A stretch of DNA of 64,000 bases from Paucimonas sp. (GCA_031253995.1 JAIRVG010000004.1:1-64000), one strand, 5' to 3'; numbered from the stretch's first letter, positions 45,709-58,381 are shown. Numbers and translations: made by a program. Notes: generated by a model from the sequence alone, not told the origin.

Positions 45709-45778
45709 GTGGGAGCGGGTTCACCCGCGATTGCGATGGAGAATGCACTACAGCAATCGCGGGTGAACCCGCTCCCAC
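45709..45778. terminator. REP inverted repeat between TonB receptor and nfuA
   Basis: Arms GTGGGAGCGGGTTCACCCGC (continuing GATTGC) and the exact complement are separated by 18 bp, giving 26 paired bases. It separates two convergent genes and can terminate both transcripts. Confidence 0.7.
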
Positions 45779-45819
45779 AGGGTTCGCGGTGCATTCAGGC
45801 TTTTTGTTCGCCTGCTTGA

Positions 45820-46413
<594 letters not shown>

Positions 46414-46489
46414 TCACAGACTTGTCGGCAGTTTACGCCATGCGCGGCGACGAACAAAGTCCTAGCAATTGAGTCGGGAAAAGAAAGCC

Positions 46490-46556
46490 GCAAGCTTCAA
46501 GCCACAAGAAAGAGCAGCCGCTGCGCTCCTGCTTCTCCTTGCAGCTTGTAGCTTGC
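46490..46556. repeat. imperfect inverted repeat downstream of cti
   Basis: GCAAGCTTCAAGCCACAAG (46490-46508) pairs with CTTGCAGCTTGTAGCTTGC (46538-46556) with three mismatches, forming a large hairpin 17 bp beyond the cti stop. This AGCTTGCAGC-rich palindrome is a common Pseudomonas 3'-end element and probably acts as terminator for cti. Confidence 0.55.
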
Positions 46557-46572
46557 AACTTGCAGCTGCTTC

Positions 46573-48873
46573 TCAGAGGTTCTCGTACCGGTTCATGTCC
46601 AGCACCCCCGCCTCCACCGGATCGGTCTCCTGGATATACCGGTCCAGATCATGGAAGTACTGCCAGAACTGCGGATGACTGCGCCGCACGCCCCAGCGCA
46701 TGACAATGCGCTCGAAGCGGTCCTTGTCGTCCCGCGCCGCCTCCAGGTCCTCGACGAACTCCGGCACATCGCCGGCCGGTACGTTGAACATGAAGTTCGG
46801 ATAACTGCTCAGCACGCCTGGCACCAGGGTCAAGGTGTCCAGCCCCGGCTGGTAGCGGTAGGCCTCGCCAAGCATGAAGGCGACGTTGCTGTGCGCCCGG
46901 TTGCGCAACAGGCTGTAGACTTGGCGCTTGCCGCCCTGCCCCTCGATACGCAGCATGGTCGCCTCGGGCAACTGGTTGATCACCTTCAACCCCGCCGCCG
47001 GCCGCGACGCCAGGCGACTCAGCGACTGCTCGACATCGCGGAACTCCTCGCTCATCTGCGGCCGCGAGCAATAGGCACCGGTGCAGCGGTTGATCGGGTC
47101 CGGCGCGGCATTCAGGCTGCCGCTGCGCTGGATCAGCTTGAGGCCGAAATCACGCACGGGATGGTGCAGGTCGAGCTTCAGCGCGCTCGGCGTGCTGGTG
47201 TCGATCTCCTCGTAGTCCATCCACATCTTTACCTTGCCGCTGTTCTGGTACCAGTTGCTCAGCACCGCGCCGCGCTTGCTGGCCGGCATCAGCCGGAGGA
47301 AATTGACCTCGGCACCGTTACGGATCAGGTCGAAGTACAGCCGCGTCTGCGCCTGGTGCGAGACGTTGCCGTACACGTCGAAGTTGACCGCCAGTTGGTA
47401 GTAGGTGCGCTCCAACAATGGATAGTCGAACAGCCACATCGTCAGCGGCACGTCGCCAATCAGGCCCTTGGTCACCGAGGCGCTGTCGAAGTGGCGGAAA
47501 ATGGTCAGCAGCGCGTTGTCGTTGCCGGCCCAGAGGGTCGACCAGCTTGGCGGCGGCAGGTCGGCGTAGGTGTCCCGGCGCAGGCTCTCGTACTCGTTGC
47601 GCTTGTCGCGATAGGCGTGCCAGAGGCTGAGAATGCTGCCAACGTCGTCGATCTGCCCGGGCATGGCCAGCAACGGCGTGGCTTCGGCACGATAGGCCGC
47701 ATCGGTGACGTAGCGGTCGTGAGCCGGCTCCTGGAACAGCGCCCAGAAGTTGTCACGGATCACGTCGGTGGCGATCTGGCCCCGGCACACCGGGCCACGG
47801 ATGAAGGTACGGACGAAGTACTCGGCGTTATCCAGCATGAACTGGTAGCGCGCCACCGCCGGGATCGCCTCGAAGGTCTCGAACGGGTTGGAGCGGTGCC
47901 GAGGACCGTAGCCGGGCAACGAACTGGCATGCCAGTCGCCACTGTAGAACAGCTGCTTGACCCGCTTGAGCTTCTGCGGACCCATCGGGTAGGTGATGTG
48001 GGTCTTGTGCACGATCACGCCCTGCACGGGCATCAGGCGGTAATAGAAGTCGGTGCCCGGCGGGTCGTTGGGGCGCCGCGTGGCAATCAGGTCGATGGGC
48101 TGGCCGCTGGGCGTGCGCGAGCGGACCCACTGGAAGAAATGCCCCGGCTCGCCGCCGGCGAAATAGATGTGCGCAAGGAACAGGTGCTCATACAACCAGC
48201 GTCCTACCAATGCCTCGGTGGAGCCCGGACGGTTGAGCAGCGCTTCCCAGTCGGCGATCTGCGCCGCTTCCTTCGCGCTGGGGCGCACCGGGTCCTGATC
48301 GAGCGGCGCGCCTTGGGCCAGCCAGCGTTGCAGGGTCTGGTACTGGGCGTCGGTCAGGCCGGTCACCGCCAGCGGCATGCCTTCCTGCGGATGGGCCTTG
48401 GCATAGGCGTCGAACTCGCCGGGCAGCGGGCACTGGTTGTCGCGGTTGAGGCCCAGGACGATGCCGTCGGGGATCTTCGCGTTGGGCACCAGCGGCCTGG
48501 CATGCCCCAGCTCCAGCATGCGCGCCATCAGCGCAGCCTGGCTGCCACGGCTGTCGAGTACCGAGCTGAAGCCGAGTTTCTGCCAGGCCGCCGGGCCACT
48601 GGCGTCGTAGAACAGCCGGGTCGGCGTCACCGCCTGGCTGCGATCCCCTTGGTAAACGGGTACTTTCGAGGCGCCGCGGCTGGCACCCTCGGCGCTGCCC
48701 AGGTTGAGCTGGCAGGCCGCGTCGTTGCAGGCGTGGCAGGCCACGCACTTCTCGGTGAAGATCGGCTGGATATCCCGGGTATAGGAGATAGTCGGGGAGT
48801 TCTGGGGGGCTTGCCCTAGCGCCGCGCTGCTGATGAGCAGAGCGAAGGCGGCGGCAATCAAGCGATGCACCAT
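46573..48873 (-). CDS. cti: fatty acid cis/trans isomerase
   Basis: A 766-residue periplasmic haem enzyme that converts cis- to trans-unsaturated fatty acids in membrane phospholipids, a rapid response of Pseudomonas to solvents and heat. Signal peptide 1-20 (ending LGQ), then the cytochrome-c-type haem motif CVACH in EKCVACHACNDAACQLNLGS. Length matches P. putida Cti. The gene is monocistronic with divergent metH; Cti activity is mainly controlled by access to substrate, so no special promoter is expected. Confidence 0.93.
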   Translation of the reverse strand: MVHRLIAAAFALLISSAALGQAPQNSPTISYTRDIQPIFTEKCVACHACNDAACQLNLGSAEGASRGASKVPVYQGDRSQAVTPTRLFYDASGPAAWQKLGFSSVLDSRGSQAALMARMLELGHARPLVPNAKIPDGIVLGLNRDNQCPLPGEFDAYAKAHPQEGMPLAVTGLTDAQYQTLQRWLAQGAPLDQDPVRPSAKEAAQIADWEALLNRPGSTEALVGRWLYEHLFLAHIYFAGGEPGHFFQWVRSRTPSGQPIDLIATRRPNDPPGTDFYYRLMPVQGVIVHKTHITYPMGPQKLKRVKQLFYSGDWHASSLPGYGPRHRSNPFETFEAIPAVARYQFMLDNAEYFVRTFIRGPVCRGQIATDVIRDNFWALFQEPAHDRYVTDAAYRAEATPLLAMPGQIDDVGSILSLWHAYRDKRNEYESLRRDTYADLPPPSWSTLWAGNDNALLTIFRHFDSASVTKGLIGDVPLTMWLFDYPLLERTYYQLAVNFDVYGNVSHQAQTRLYFDLIRNGAEVNFLRLMPASKRGAVLSNWYQNSGKVKMWMDYEEIDTSTPSALKLDLHHPVRDFGLKLIQRSGSLNAAPDPINRCTGAYCSRPQMSEEFRDVEQSLSRLASRPAAGLKVINQLPEATMLRIEGQGGKRQVYSLLRNRAHSNVAFMLGEAYRYQPGLDTLTLVPGVLSSYPNFMFNVPAGDVPEFVEDLEAARDDKDRFERIVMRWGVRRSHPQFWQYFHDLDRYIQETDPVEAGVLDMNRYENL

Positions 48874-48936
48874 GTGCCGTATGTCCTGGTTCCAAAAGGC
48901 TTTTCACGATTCTACTGGTGGGCCGCGGTGCCAACA

Positions 48937-48949
48937 TGAATGAAATTCA
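48937..48949. promoter_or_regulatory. MetR box in cti-metH intergenic region
   Basis: TGAA-TGAAA-TTCA matches the MetR consensus TGAA-N5-TTCA exactly, 84 bp before the metH ATG. A TATCAT -10 candidate at 48989-48994 has no good -35, as expected for an activator-dependent promoter. MetR with homocysteine activates metH in enterobacteria. Confidence 0.6.
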
Positions 48950-49032
48950 TGTAAATGTGCTGTGCGTCTAAAAAGCGCGCAGCTTTGTTATCATCCCGCC
49001 ACTTTCGTCTTTGTCTGACCCAGGTAGTTCCA

Positions 49033-52740
<3,708 letters not shown>

Positions 52741-52760
52741 GTTCTCGGTAGCAGCTGACG

Positions 52761-52842
52761 GCCTCATCGCTGGCAAGCCAGCTCCCACAGTGACCGCGTG
52801 CACCGCCGGACCTGTGGGAGCTGGCTTGCCAGCGATGAGGCC
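52761..52842. repeat. inverted REP pair after metH
   Basis: CTCATCGCTGGCAAGCCAGC and its complement GCTGGCTTGCCAGCGATGAG flank about 40 bp of GC-rich DNA. Likely 3' end of the metH transcript. Confidence 0.8.
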
Positions 52843-52906
52843 AGTACAAGCAACCTCATAACCACAGGCTAGACTCTGGGCAAACCACCCCCGGAGAGCC
52901 CAGCCC

Positions 52907-53122
52907 ATGGAAGACCCTCAAGGCAAGCCCCCGACCTTCTGGCAGCTTCTGCACAGCGTCCTGGCCGCCGCCTTCGGCGTGCAGTCGGGCAAGAACCGCG
53001 CCCGCGACTTCACCCACGGCAAACCCTCGCACTTCATCGCCATGGGCACCGCCTTCACCCTGGTATTCATCCTCGTGCTCTACGGCCTGGTCCAGCTCGC
53101 CATGCACCTCACCGCCCGCTGA
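52907..53122 (+). CDS. DUF2970 membrane protein
   Basis: A 71-residue protein with a soluble N-terminal half (PPTFWQLLHSVLAAAFGVQS, KNRARDFTHGKPSHFIAMG) and one C-terminal membrane helix (FTLVFILVLYGLVQLAM). This is the DUF2970 family, widespread in Pseudomonas and of unknown function. CCGGAGAGCCCAGCC precedes the ATG. A hairpin follows 20 bp after the stop. Confidence 0.85.
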   Translation: MEDPQGKPPTFWQLLHSVLAAAFGVQSGKNRARDFTHGKPSHFIAMGTAFTLVFILVLYGLVQLAMHLTAR

Positions 53123-53142
53123 TTCCGCCGCCCAGACGAAAA

Positions 53143-53170
53143 CCGCCCGCAGGGTCCATGCTGCGGGCGG
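53143..53170. terminator. bidirectional hairpin terminator
   Basis: CCGCCCGCAG and CTGCGGGCGG form a perfect 10-bp stem around an 8-base loop, preceded by GAAAA and followed by CTTCGTTT. It lies between the convergent DUF2970 gene and the 37-residue membrane-protein gene. Confidence 0.65.
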
Positions 53171-53215
53171 CTTCGTTTCAGGTCACGGTCATTGCTGCTC
53201 AGTCTGGGTGATCCT

Positions 53216-53329
53216 TCACTGGTGACTGACCCAGTACACGGCGGTCACGACCACGAGCACGATCAGGCAGAGAATTGCCCACGCGTCCACACTGCTGTCC
53301 GTCTTGCCGGTTTTGGTCGGGTTTCCCAT
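53216..53329 (-). CDS. 37-residue single-pass membrane protein
   Basis: A 38-codon ORF (including stop) overlooked by length cut-offs. It begins MGNPTKTGKTDSSVDAW, a charged and polar N-terminus, followed by one hydrophobic helix (AILCLIVLVVVTAVYW) and ends VSHQ. The upstream AGAGGCGATGCA gives a good ribosome-binding site. I recall similar MGN...VYWVSHQ mini-proteins in other Pseudomonas genomes, so it is probably real. Function unknown. It sits between the DUF2970 gene and cysI, convergent with the former. Confidence 0.65.
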   Translation of the reverse strand: MGNPTKTGKTDSSVDAWAILCLIVLVVVTAVYWVSHQ

Positions 53330-53502
53330 TGCATCGCCTCTTTTTGTAGTGGTTATGGGAATGCACACCCCCAGCAGTTAAGTCGAGCAATGTCCATTGC
53401 TCAAGCAGGGACTTTTACCGCTCGGCGGATGAAGAAGAATCGGACAAACGCAAGCCAGTCTCACTTAGTCCAAATCGTTCTTTTCATATGCAAAAACATC
53501 AC

Positions 53503-53531
53503 TTTTGCGCATAAATGCAACCTGCTATCTT
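53503..53531 (+). promoter_or_regulatory. candidate cysI promoter
   Basis: TTTTGC (53503-53508), a 17-bp spacer and TATCTT (53526-53531), about 73 bp before the cysI ATG. The weak -35 and AT-rich upstream sequence would fit activation by CysB, but no CysB site can be defined by eye. Confidence 0.35.
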
Positions 53532-53603
53532 TCCCCGGCTCCGCATCCGGAGTGCGCGGCCGTGCGCGCGATTAGCTGCAAGCAGCTTGAGAACAGGACC
53601 CCT

Positions 53604-55262
53604 ATGTACGTATACGACGAGTACGATCAGCGGATCATCGAGGACCGCGTCAAGCAGTTCCGGGATCAGACCCGCCGCTATCTGGCCGGAGAGCTGAGCG
53701 AAGAAGAATTCCGCCCTCTGCGACTGCAGAATGGCCTCTATATCCAACGTTTCGCCCCGATGCTGCGAGTCGCCGTGCCTTATGGCCAGCTGACCGCGCG
53801 CCAGACCCGCATGCTGGCGAAAATCGCGCGCGACTACGACAAAGGCTACGCGCACATCAGTACCCGGCAGAACGTCCAGTACAACTGGCCGGCCCTGGAA
53901 GACATCCCGGAGATCCTCGCCGAACTGGCCACCGTGCAGATGCACGCGATCCAGACCAGCGGCAACTGCCTGCGCAACGTCACCACCGACCAGTTCGCCG
54001 GCGTCGCCGCCGATGAGCTGATCGACCCGCGCCCGTGGTGCGAGATCGTCCGCCAGTGGACCACCTTCCACCCGGAATTCGCCTACCTGCCACGCAAGTT
54101 CAAGATCGCCATCAACGGCTCGAAGAGCGACCGCGCGGCCATCGAGGTGCACGATATCGGCCTGGAGCCGGTGCACAACGAAGCCGGCGAGCTGGGCTTC
54201 CGCGTCCTGGTGGGTGGCGGCCTGGGCCGTACCCCGGTGGTCGGTGCCTTCATCAACGAGTTCCTGCCGTGGCAGGACCTGCTCAGCTACCTCGACGCCA
54301 TCCTGCGCGTGTACAACCGTTACGGTCGCCGTGACAACAAGTACAAGGCGCGGATCAAGATCCTGGTCAAGGCCCTTACCCCTGAAGTCTTCGCCGAGAA
54401 GGTCGAGGCCGAGATGGTCCACCTGCGCGGCGGCCAGACCACCCTGACCGAAGCCGAAGTGCAGCGCGTTGCCAAGCACTTCGTCGACCCGGACTACAAG
54501 GCCCTGGACAACCTCGACACGCAACTGGCCGAACTCGACCAGCAGCACCCGGGCTTCGCCCGCTGGCGCGTGCGCAACACCCTGGCGCACAAGAAGCCGG
54601 GCTACGTGGCCGTGACCCTGTCGCTCAAGCCTACCGGCGTCGCCCCGGGCGACCTGACCGACAAGCAACTGGACAAGGTCGCCGACCTCGCCGAGCGCTA
54701 CAGCTTCGGCCAGCTGCGCACCTCCCACGAGCAGAACATCATCCTCGCCGACGTCGAGCAGTCCGAACTGCACGCCCTCTGGCTGGAACTGCGCGAACAC
54801 GGCTTCGCCACCCCGAACATCGGCCTGCTGACCGACATCATCTGCTGCCCTGGCGGTGATTTCTGCTCGCTGGCCAACGCCAAGTCGATCCCGATCGCCG
54901 AATCCATCCAGCGCCGCTTCGACGACCTGGACTACCTGTTCGACATCGGCGAGCTGGACCTGAACATCTCGGGTTGCATGAACGCCTGCGGCCACCACCA
55001 CGTCGGCCATATCGGCATTCTCGGCGTGGACAAGAAAGGCGAGGAGTTCTACCAGGTTTCCCTGGGTGGCAGCGCCAGCCGCGACGCCAGCCTCGGCAAG
55101 ATCCTCGGCCCGTCCTTCGCCCAGGACGCCATGCCGGACGTGATCGAGAAACTGATTTCCGTCTACGTTGAAAAGCGTACCGAAGACGAGCGTTTCATCG
55201 ACACCTACCAGCGTATCGGCATCGATCCCTTCAAGGAGCGCGTCTATGCAGCGAATCATTAA
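53604..55262 (+). CDS. cysI: assimilatory sulfite reductase, sirohaem subunit
   Basis: A 552-residue nitrite/sulfite reductase-type haemoprotein reducing sulfite to sulfide with six electrons. The sirohaem/[4Fe-4S] cysteines are C415-x5-C421 (CCPGGDFC) and C458-x3-C462 (NISGCMNACGHHHVG). STRQNVQYNW and TSGNCLRNVTTD are substrate-side motifs. Pseudomonas enzymes of this type use ferredoxin or a separate reductase rather than CysJ. Start at 53604 (MYVYDEYDQRI). The next gene overlaps its end by 17 bp. Confidence 0.92.
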   Translation: MYVYDEYDQRIIEDRVKQFRDQTRRYLAGELSEEEFRPLRLQNGLYIQRFAPMLRVAVPYGQLTARQTRMLAKIARDYDKGYAHISTRQNVQYNWPALEDIPEILAELATVQMHAIQTSGNCLRNVTTDQFAGVAADELIDPRPWCEIVRQWTTFHPEFAYLPRKFKIAINGSKSDRAAIEVHDIGLEPVHNEAGELGFRVLVGGGLGRTPVVGAFINEFLPWQDLLSYLDAILRVYNRYGRRDNKYKARIKILVKALTPEVFAEKVEAEMVHLRGGQTTLTEAEVQRVAKHFVDPDYKALDNLDTQLAELDQQHPGFARWRVRNTLAHKKPGYVAVTLSLKPTGVAPGDLTDKQLDKVADLAERYSFGQLRTSHEQNIILADVEQSELHALWLELREHGFATPNIGLLTDIICCPGGDFCSLANAKSIPIAESIQRRFDDLDYLFDIGELDLNISGCMNACGHHHVGHIGILGVDKKGEEFYQVSLGGSASRDASLGKILGPSFAQDAMPDVIEKLISVYVEKRTEDERFIDTYQRIGIDPFKERVYAANH

Positions 55263-55740
55263 GAACAACCAGATCGTCGACGAAACCTGGCACCTGCTGC
55301 CCAAGGAAGTCACCCTCGACGAGCTGACCAACTGCGACGACTACATTGTCCCGCTGCAACTCTGGCGCGAACATGCCCACGCCCTCAAAGCCCGCGATGG
55401 CGGTCTTGGCGTGTGGCTGGACAGCGACGAGGAAGCCGAGGAAATCGGTGAAGACGTCGCCCACTTCCAGGTCATCGCCCTGAACTTCCCGGCCTTCACC
55501 GACGGGCGCAACTACTCCAATGCGCGCCTGCTGCGGGATCGCTACAAGTTCACCGGTGAGCTGCGTGCCATCGGCGACGTGCTGCGCGACCAGCTGTTCT
55601 ACCTGGCGCGTTGCGGTTTCGACGCCTTCGCCATCCGTGCCGACAAGGACCCGGAAGAGGCGCTGCAGGGCCTGAAGGACTTCTCGGTGACCTACCAGGC
55701 TGCCACCGACGAGCCGCTGCCGCTGTTCCGTCGGCGTTGA
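55246..55740 (+). CDS. DUF934 protein linked to sulfite reductase
   Basis: A 164-residue protein of the DUF934 family (GGLGVWLDSDEEAEEIGEDV, FPAFTDGRNYSNARLLRDRY, DQLFYLARCGFDAFAIR). These proteins are encoded next to cysI in most pseudomonads and related proteobacteria and are presumed to help sulfite reduction, perhaps by supplying electrons or stabilising the enzyme; the biochemical role is unproven. Start at 55246 (MQRIIKNNQIVDE), inside cysI, showing translational coupling. Confidence 0.9.
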   Translation: MQRIIKNNQIVDETWHLLPKEVTLDELTNCDDYIVPLQLWREHAHALKARDGGLGVWLDSDEEAEEIGEDVAHFQVIALNFPAFTDGRNYSNARLLRDRYKFTGELRAIGDVLRDQLFYLARCGFDAFAIRADKDPEEALQGLKDFSVTYQAATDEPLPLFRRR

Positions 55741-55759
55741 TCGTTCGACCGCTGAAATG

Positions 55760-55790
55760 AAAAAGCCCCGTCAGTCTGACGGGGCTTTTT
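55760..55790 (+). terminator. intrinsic terminator of cysI-DUF934 operon
   Basis: AAAAAGCCCCGTCA and TGACGGGGCTTTTT form a perfect stem with a short GTC loop, ending in a T-run 20 bp after the stop codon. Confidence 0.95.
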
Positions 55791-55800
55791 CGTTCTTGAG

Positions 55801-55884
55801 GGCCCTATCGCTGGCAAGCCAGTTCCCAGGGACCGCGTGCACCGCTAAACCTGTGGGAGCTGGCTTGCCAGCGATGAGGCCCTG
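55801..55884. repeat. inverted REP pair
   Basis: CTATCGCTGGCAAGCCAG (left) and GCTGGCTTGCCAGCGATGAG (right), between the operon terminator and the convergent sohB stop. Confidence 0.8.
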
Positions 55885-55888
55885 AAGA

Positions 55889-56908
55889 TCACCGCCAGCG
55901 GCTGATCCTGCTCCAGATCCCCAGCACGGTATTCTCCACCGCCCCGCTGGCCGCCAGCCCTACCCGCTCCTGCAGGCTCTTGCGCTCGGCAAAGTGCAGG
56001 TGATACAGGTTCGACTCCCGCGCCCGCTCGCTGAGGTACTCGTCACTGGTCTTCAGCTCATCCACCAGTTGCTTGTTCAGCGCCGCCACCCCCAGCCATA
56101 CCTCGCCGGTCGCGACGTCGTCGATATGCAGCTGCGGCCGGTAGCGCGAGACGAAATCCTTGAACAGCTGATGGGTCACGTCCAGGTCTTCCTGGAACTT
56201 CTCCCGACCCTTCTCGGTGTTCTCGCCAAACACGGTCAACGTGCGCTTGTACTCGCCAGCGGTGAGCACCTCGAAATCGATATCGTGCTTCTTCAGCAAG
56301 CGGTTGACGTTGGGCAACTGGGCCACCACGCCAATCGAGCCAAGAATGGCGAACGGCGCACTGACGATGCGCTCGCCGATACAGGCCATCATGTAACCAC
56401 CACTGGCGGCGACCTTGTCGATGCACACCGTCAGCGGCACGCCGGCCTGGCGGATGCGCGCCAGTTGCGAGGCGGCCAGGCCATAGCTGTGAACCATGCC
56501 ACCGCCGCTCTCCAGGCGCAGCACCACCTCGTCGCGGGCCGTGGCCAGGCTGAGCAGCGCGGTGATTTCATGGCGCAGGCTCTCGGTGGCCGAGGCCTTG
56601 ATATCCCCATCGAAATCCAGCACGAAGACCCGCGGCTTGTCGTCCGCCGGTGCCTTCTTCAGCTTCTTCTGCTCCTTCGCCTGCTGCTTGCGCAGGGCCT
56701 TGAGCTGGTGCTTCTCCAGCAAACCCGACTCCAGGCGCTCGCGCAGGTCCTTGTAGAACTCGTTGAGCCGGGTGACCTGCAACTGCCCGCCGGCCTTGCG
56801 CCGGCCCTTGCCGCGCATGCCGGCGATGGCCGACAGCACGACCAGCACGGCGATCACCAGGGTGGCGGTTTTGGCGAGAAAGCTTGCGTACTCTGCAAGA
56901 AACTCCAC
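55889..56908 (-). CDS. sohB: SohB-type S49 family membrane protease
   Basis: A 339-residue protein with an N-terminal membrane anchor (ATLVIAVLVVLSAIAGM), a charged linker rich in Lys/Gln (residues 50-90) and an S49 protease domain. Catalytic S169 is in KVAASGGYMMAC and the general-base K221 in GEYKRTLT. SohB faces the periplasm and is thought to degrade signal peptides or misfolded envelope proteins. Full length for Pseudomonas SohB. Stop lies 4 bp from the REP pair. Confidence 0.93.
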   Translation of the reverse strand: MEFLAEYASFLAKTATLVIAVLVVLSAIAGMRGKGRRKAGGQLQVTRLNEFYKDLRERLESGLLEKHQLKALRKQQAKEQKKLKKAPADDKPRVFVLDFDGDIKASATESLRHEITALLSLATARDEVVLRLESGGGMVHSYGLAASQLARIRQAGVPLTVCIDKVAASGGYMMACIGERIVSAPFAILGSIGVVAQLPNVNRLLKKHDIDFEVLTAGEYKRTLTVFGENTEKGREKFQEDLDVTHQLFKDFVSRYRPQLHIDDVATGEVWLGVAALNKQLVDELKTSDEYLSERARESNLYHLHFAERKSLQERVGLAASGAVENTVLGIWSRISRWR

Positions 56909-57010
56909 GATAACTCCTTACTGACCTGCGCCCTCATGACGCGAAAACGATAGTGAAGCATACCGGCGGCAACCCGCCCCTGCCAGCGTAGGAAATGTCT
57001 GGCAGAACAG

Positions 57011-57076
57011 TTCAAACGCTCTTTTCAAACGCTTGTATGTTTTTTCGTTGACACTGGGTCGGTGGCGACCTAACCT
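57011..57076 (+). promoter_or_regulatory. promoter and tandem repeats upstream of histidine-phosphatase gene
   Basis: TTGACA (57048-57053), a 17-bp spacer and TAACCT (57071-57076) form a strong sigma-70 promoter 30 bp before the GTG start. Just upstream TTCAAACGCT occurs twice (57011-57020 and 57024-57033), 13 bp apart, suggesting a regulator bound in tandem. Confidence 0.65.
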
Positions 57077-57106
57077 CGCCCAATCCTTCTCACCCAGGCG
57101 TACGAC

Positions 57107-57817
57107 GTGGGCAGCATCTACCTGATACGACATGGCCAGGCCTCCTTCGGTTGCGACGACTACGACGTCCTCTCGCCGATCGGCATGCGCCAGAGCGAAG
57201 CCCTCGGTGCGCACCTGGTCCAGCTCGGCGTGCAGTTCGATCGCTGTATCGCCGGCGACCTGCGTCGCCAGCAGGACACCGCACGCCTGACCCTGCAAGC
57301 CATGCAGGATGCCGGCATCGCCGCCCCCACGGTGGACACCGACGCTGCCTTCAACGAATTCGATGCCGACGCGGTGATCCGCGCCCTGGTGCCCAGCCTG
57401 CTGCCGGACGAGCCGGAAGCCCTGACCATCCTGCGCAACGCCCGCGAACACCGCGCCGAGTTCCAGCGCCTGTTCGCCCTGATCGTGCAGCGCTGGCACG
57501 GCGGCCAGCACGACCGAGACGGCCTGGAAAGCTGGGCAGCCTTCGTCCAGCGCACCGGCGACGGCCTGCAGCGGGTGCTGGAACAGGCAGCCAGCGGCGA
57601 CAACATCGCCATCTTCACCTCGGGCGGGACCATCGCCGCCCTGCTCCACCGCATCACCGGCGTCAGCCCCAGCCAGGCCTTCGAGCTGAACTGGCAGATC
57701 ATCAACACCTCGCTCAGCCAGCTGAAGTTCCGCGGCGGCGAGGTGACCCTGGCCTCCTTCAACAGCCAAGCCCACGTGCGGCTGTTGAGGGTGCCGGAAC
57801 TCGTCACCTGGCGATGA
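57107..57817 (+). CDS. histidine phosphatase family protein
   Basis: A 236-residue phosphoglycerate-mutase-like phosphatase. The catalytic RHG motif is at residues 8-10 (GSIYLIRHGQAS); the second histidine region is present as IFTSGGTIAALL, where many members have His in place of one residue, so activity may differ from classic phosphatases. The start is a GTG at 57107, preceded by CCAGGCG and a strong promoter. Upstream of an SCP2-domain gene by 53 bp, in a cluster with acyl-CoA-linked functions; substrate unknown. Confidence 0.85.
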   Translation: MGSIYLIRHGQASFGCDDYDVLSPIGMRQSEALGAHLVQLGVQFDRCIAGDLRRQQDTARLTLQAMQDAGIAAPTVDTDAAFNEFDADAVIRALVPSLLPDEPEALTILRNAREHRAEFQRLFALIVQRWHGGQHDRDGLESWAAFVQRTGDGLQRVLEQAASGDNIAIFTSGGTIAALLHRITGVSPSQAFELNWQIINTSLSQLKFRGGEVTLASFNSQAHVRLLRVPELVTWR

Positions 57818-57870
57818 GTCCGGCGTACAACGACCCTGCGTCACTGAAACCACTCAACAAGGAAAACACC

Positions 57871-58188
57871 ATGAGCGATGTCGCCAAAGCCGTAGAAGCC
57901 ATGAAAGCCAAGTTCAACCCGGCCGCTGCTGCAGGCCTGGACCTGGTCTTCGGTTTCAACATCACCGATGAAGACAAGCACTACGCCCTGATCGTCAAGG
58001 ATGGCACCTGCGCAATCCAGGAAGGCGAACACGCCGATGCCAACTGCACCCTGGTCCTGGACAGCGAAACCCTGAAGGGCATCGTCAGTGGCGAAACCGA
58101 CGGCATGCAGGCCTTCATGAGCGGCAAGCTGCGCGTCGAAGGCGACATGATGCTGTCGATGAAGCTCAGCGAGCTGTTCCCGGCGTAA
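57871..58188 (+). CDS. SCP2 sterol-binding-domain protein
   Basis: A 105-residue protein consisting of one SCP2 domain (LDLVFGFNITDEDKHYALIV, ANCTLVLDSETLKGIVSG, MSGKLRVEGDMMLSMKL). Bacterial members bind acyl chains or acyl-CoA. Start at 57871 after AAGGAAAACACC. It follows the histidine-phosphatase gene and ends at a strong terminator, separating it from the next gene. Confidence 0.9.
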   Translation: MSDVAKAVEAMKAKFNPAAAAGLDLVFGFNITDEDKHYALIVKDGTCAIQEGEHADANCTLVLDSETLKGIVSGETDGMQAFMSGKLRVEGDMMLSMKLSELFPA

Positions 58189-58205
58189 GCGACTCTGCCG
58201 TGACG

Positions 58206-58243
58206 AAAAAAACCGAAGCCGGTCCCCTGCTTCGGTTTTTTTT
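58206..58243 (+). terminator. intrinsic terminator after SCP2 gene
   Basis: AAAAAAACCGAAGC and GCTTCGGTTTTTTTT form a perfect stem around a nine-base loop, with an eight-T run, 17 bp after the stop. Confidence 0.95.
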
Positions 58244-58315
58244 CGCCCGATGAATGCCTGGCATCAGGTGCGTTGATCGACCGGCAACACCCGCGCCAAT
58301 AAGGCGTGACGGCGC

Positions 58316-58363
58316 TTGGCAGGTCCGGACGCGAGAATTAGATTAGCCAATGTTCCATGGCTA
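58316..58363 (+). promoter_or_regulatory. promoter plus operator-like palindrome before phosphotransferase gene
   Basis: TTGGCA (58316-58321), a 17-bp spacer and TAGATT (58339-58344) form a sigma-70 promoter. Overlapping its end, TAGCCA-N8-TGGCTA (58344-58363) is an inverted repeat at the expected start site, well placed for a repressor. Confidence 0.6.
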
Positions 58364-58381
58364 CCAAAATAAGGGAAAAGC

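Noticed and set aside
48874..49032. Cobalamin riboswitch before metH
   Set aside because: The region is only about 160 bp, shared with the divergent cti promoter, and no B12-box-like sequence (GCCACTG type) is seen.
53199..53390. 63-residue leftward frame overlapping the miniprotein
   Set aside because: It is in a different frame, low-complexity and without a ribosome site, while the 37-residue frame has a clean membrane helix.
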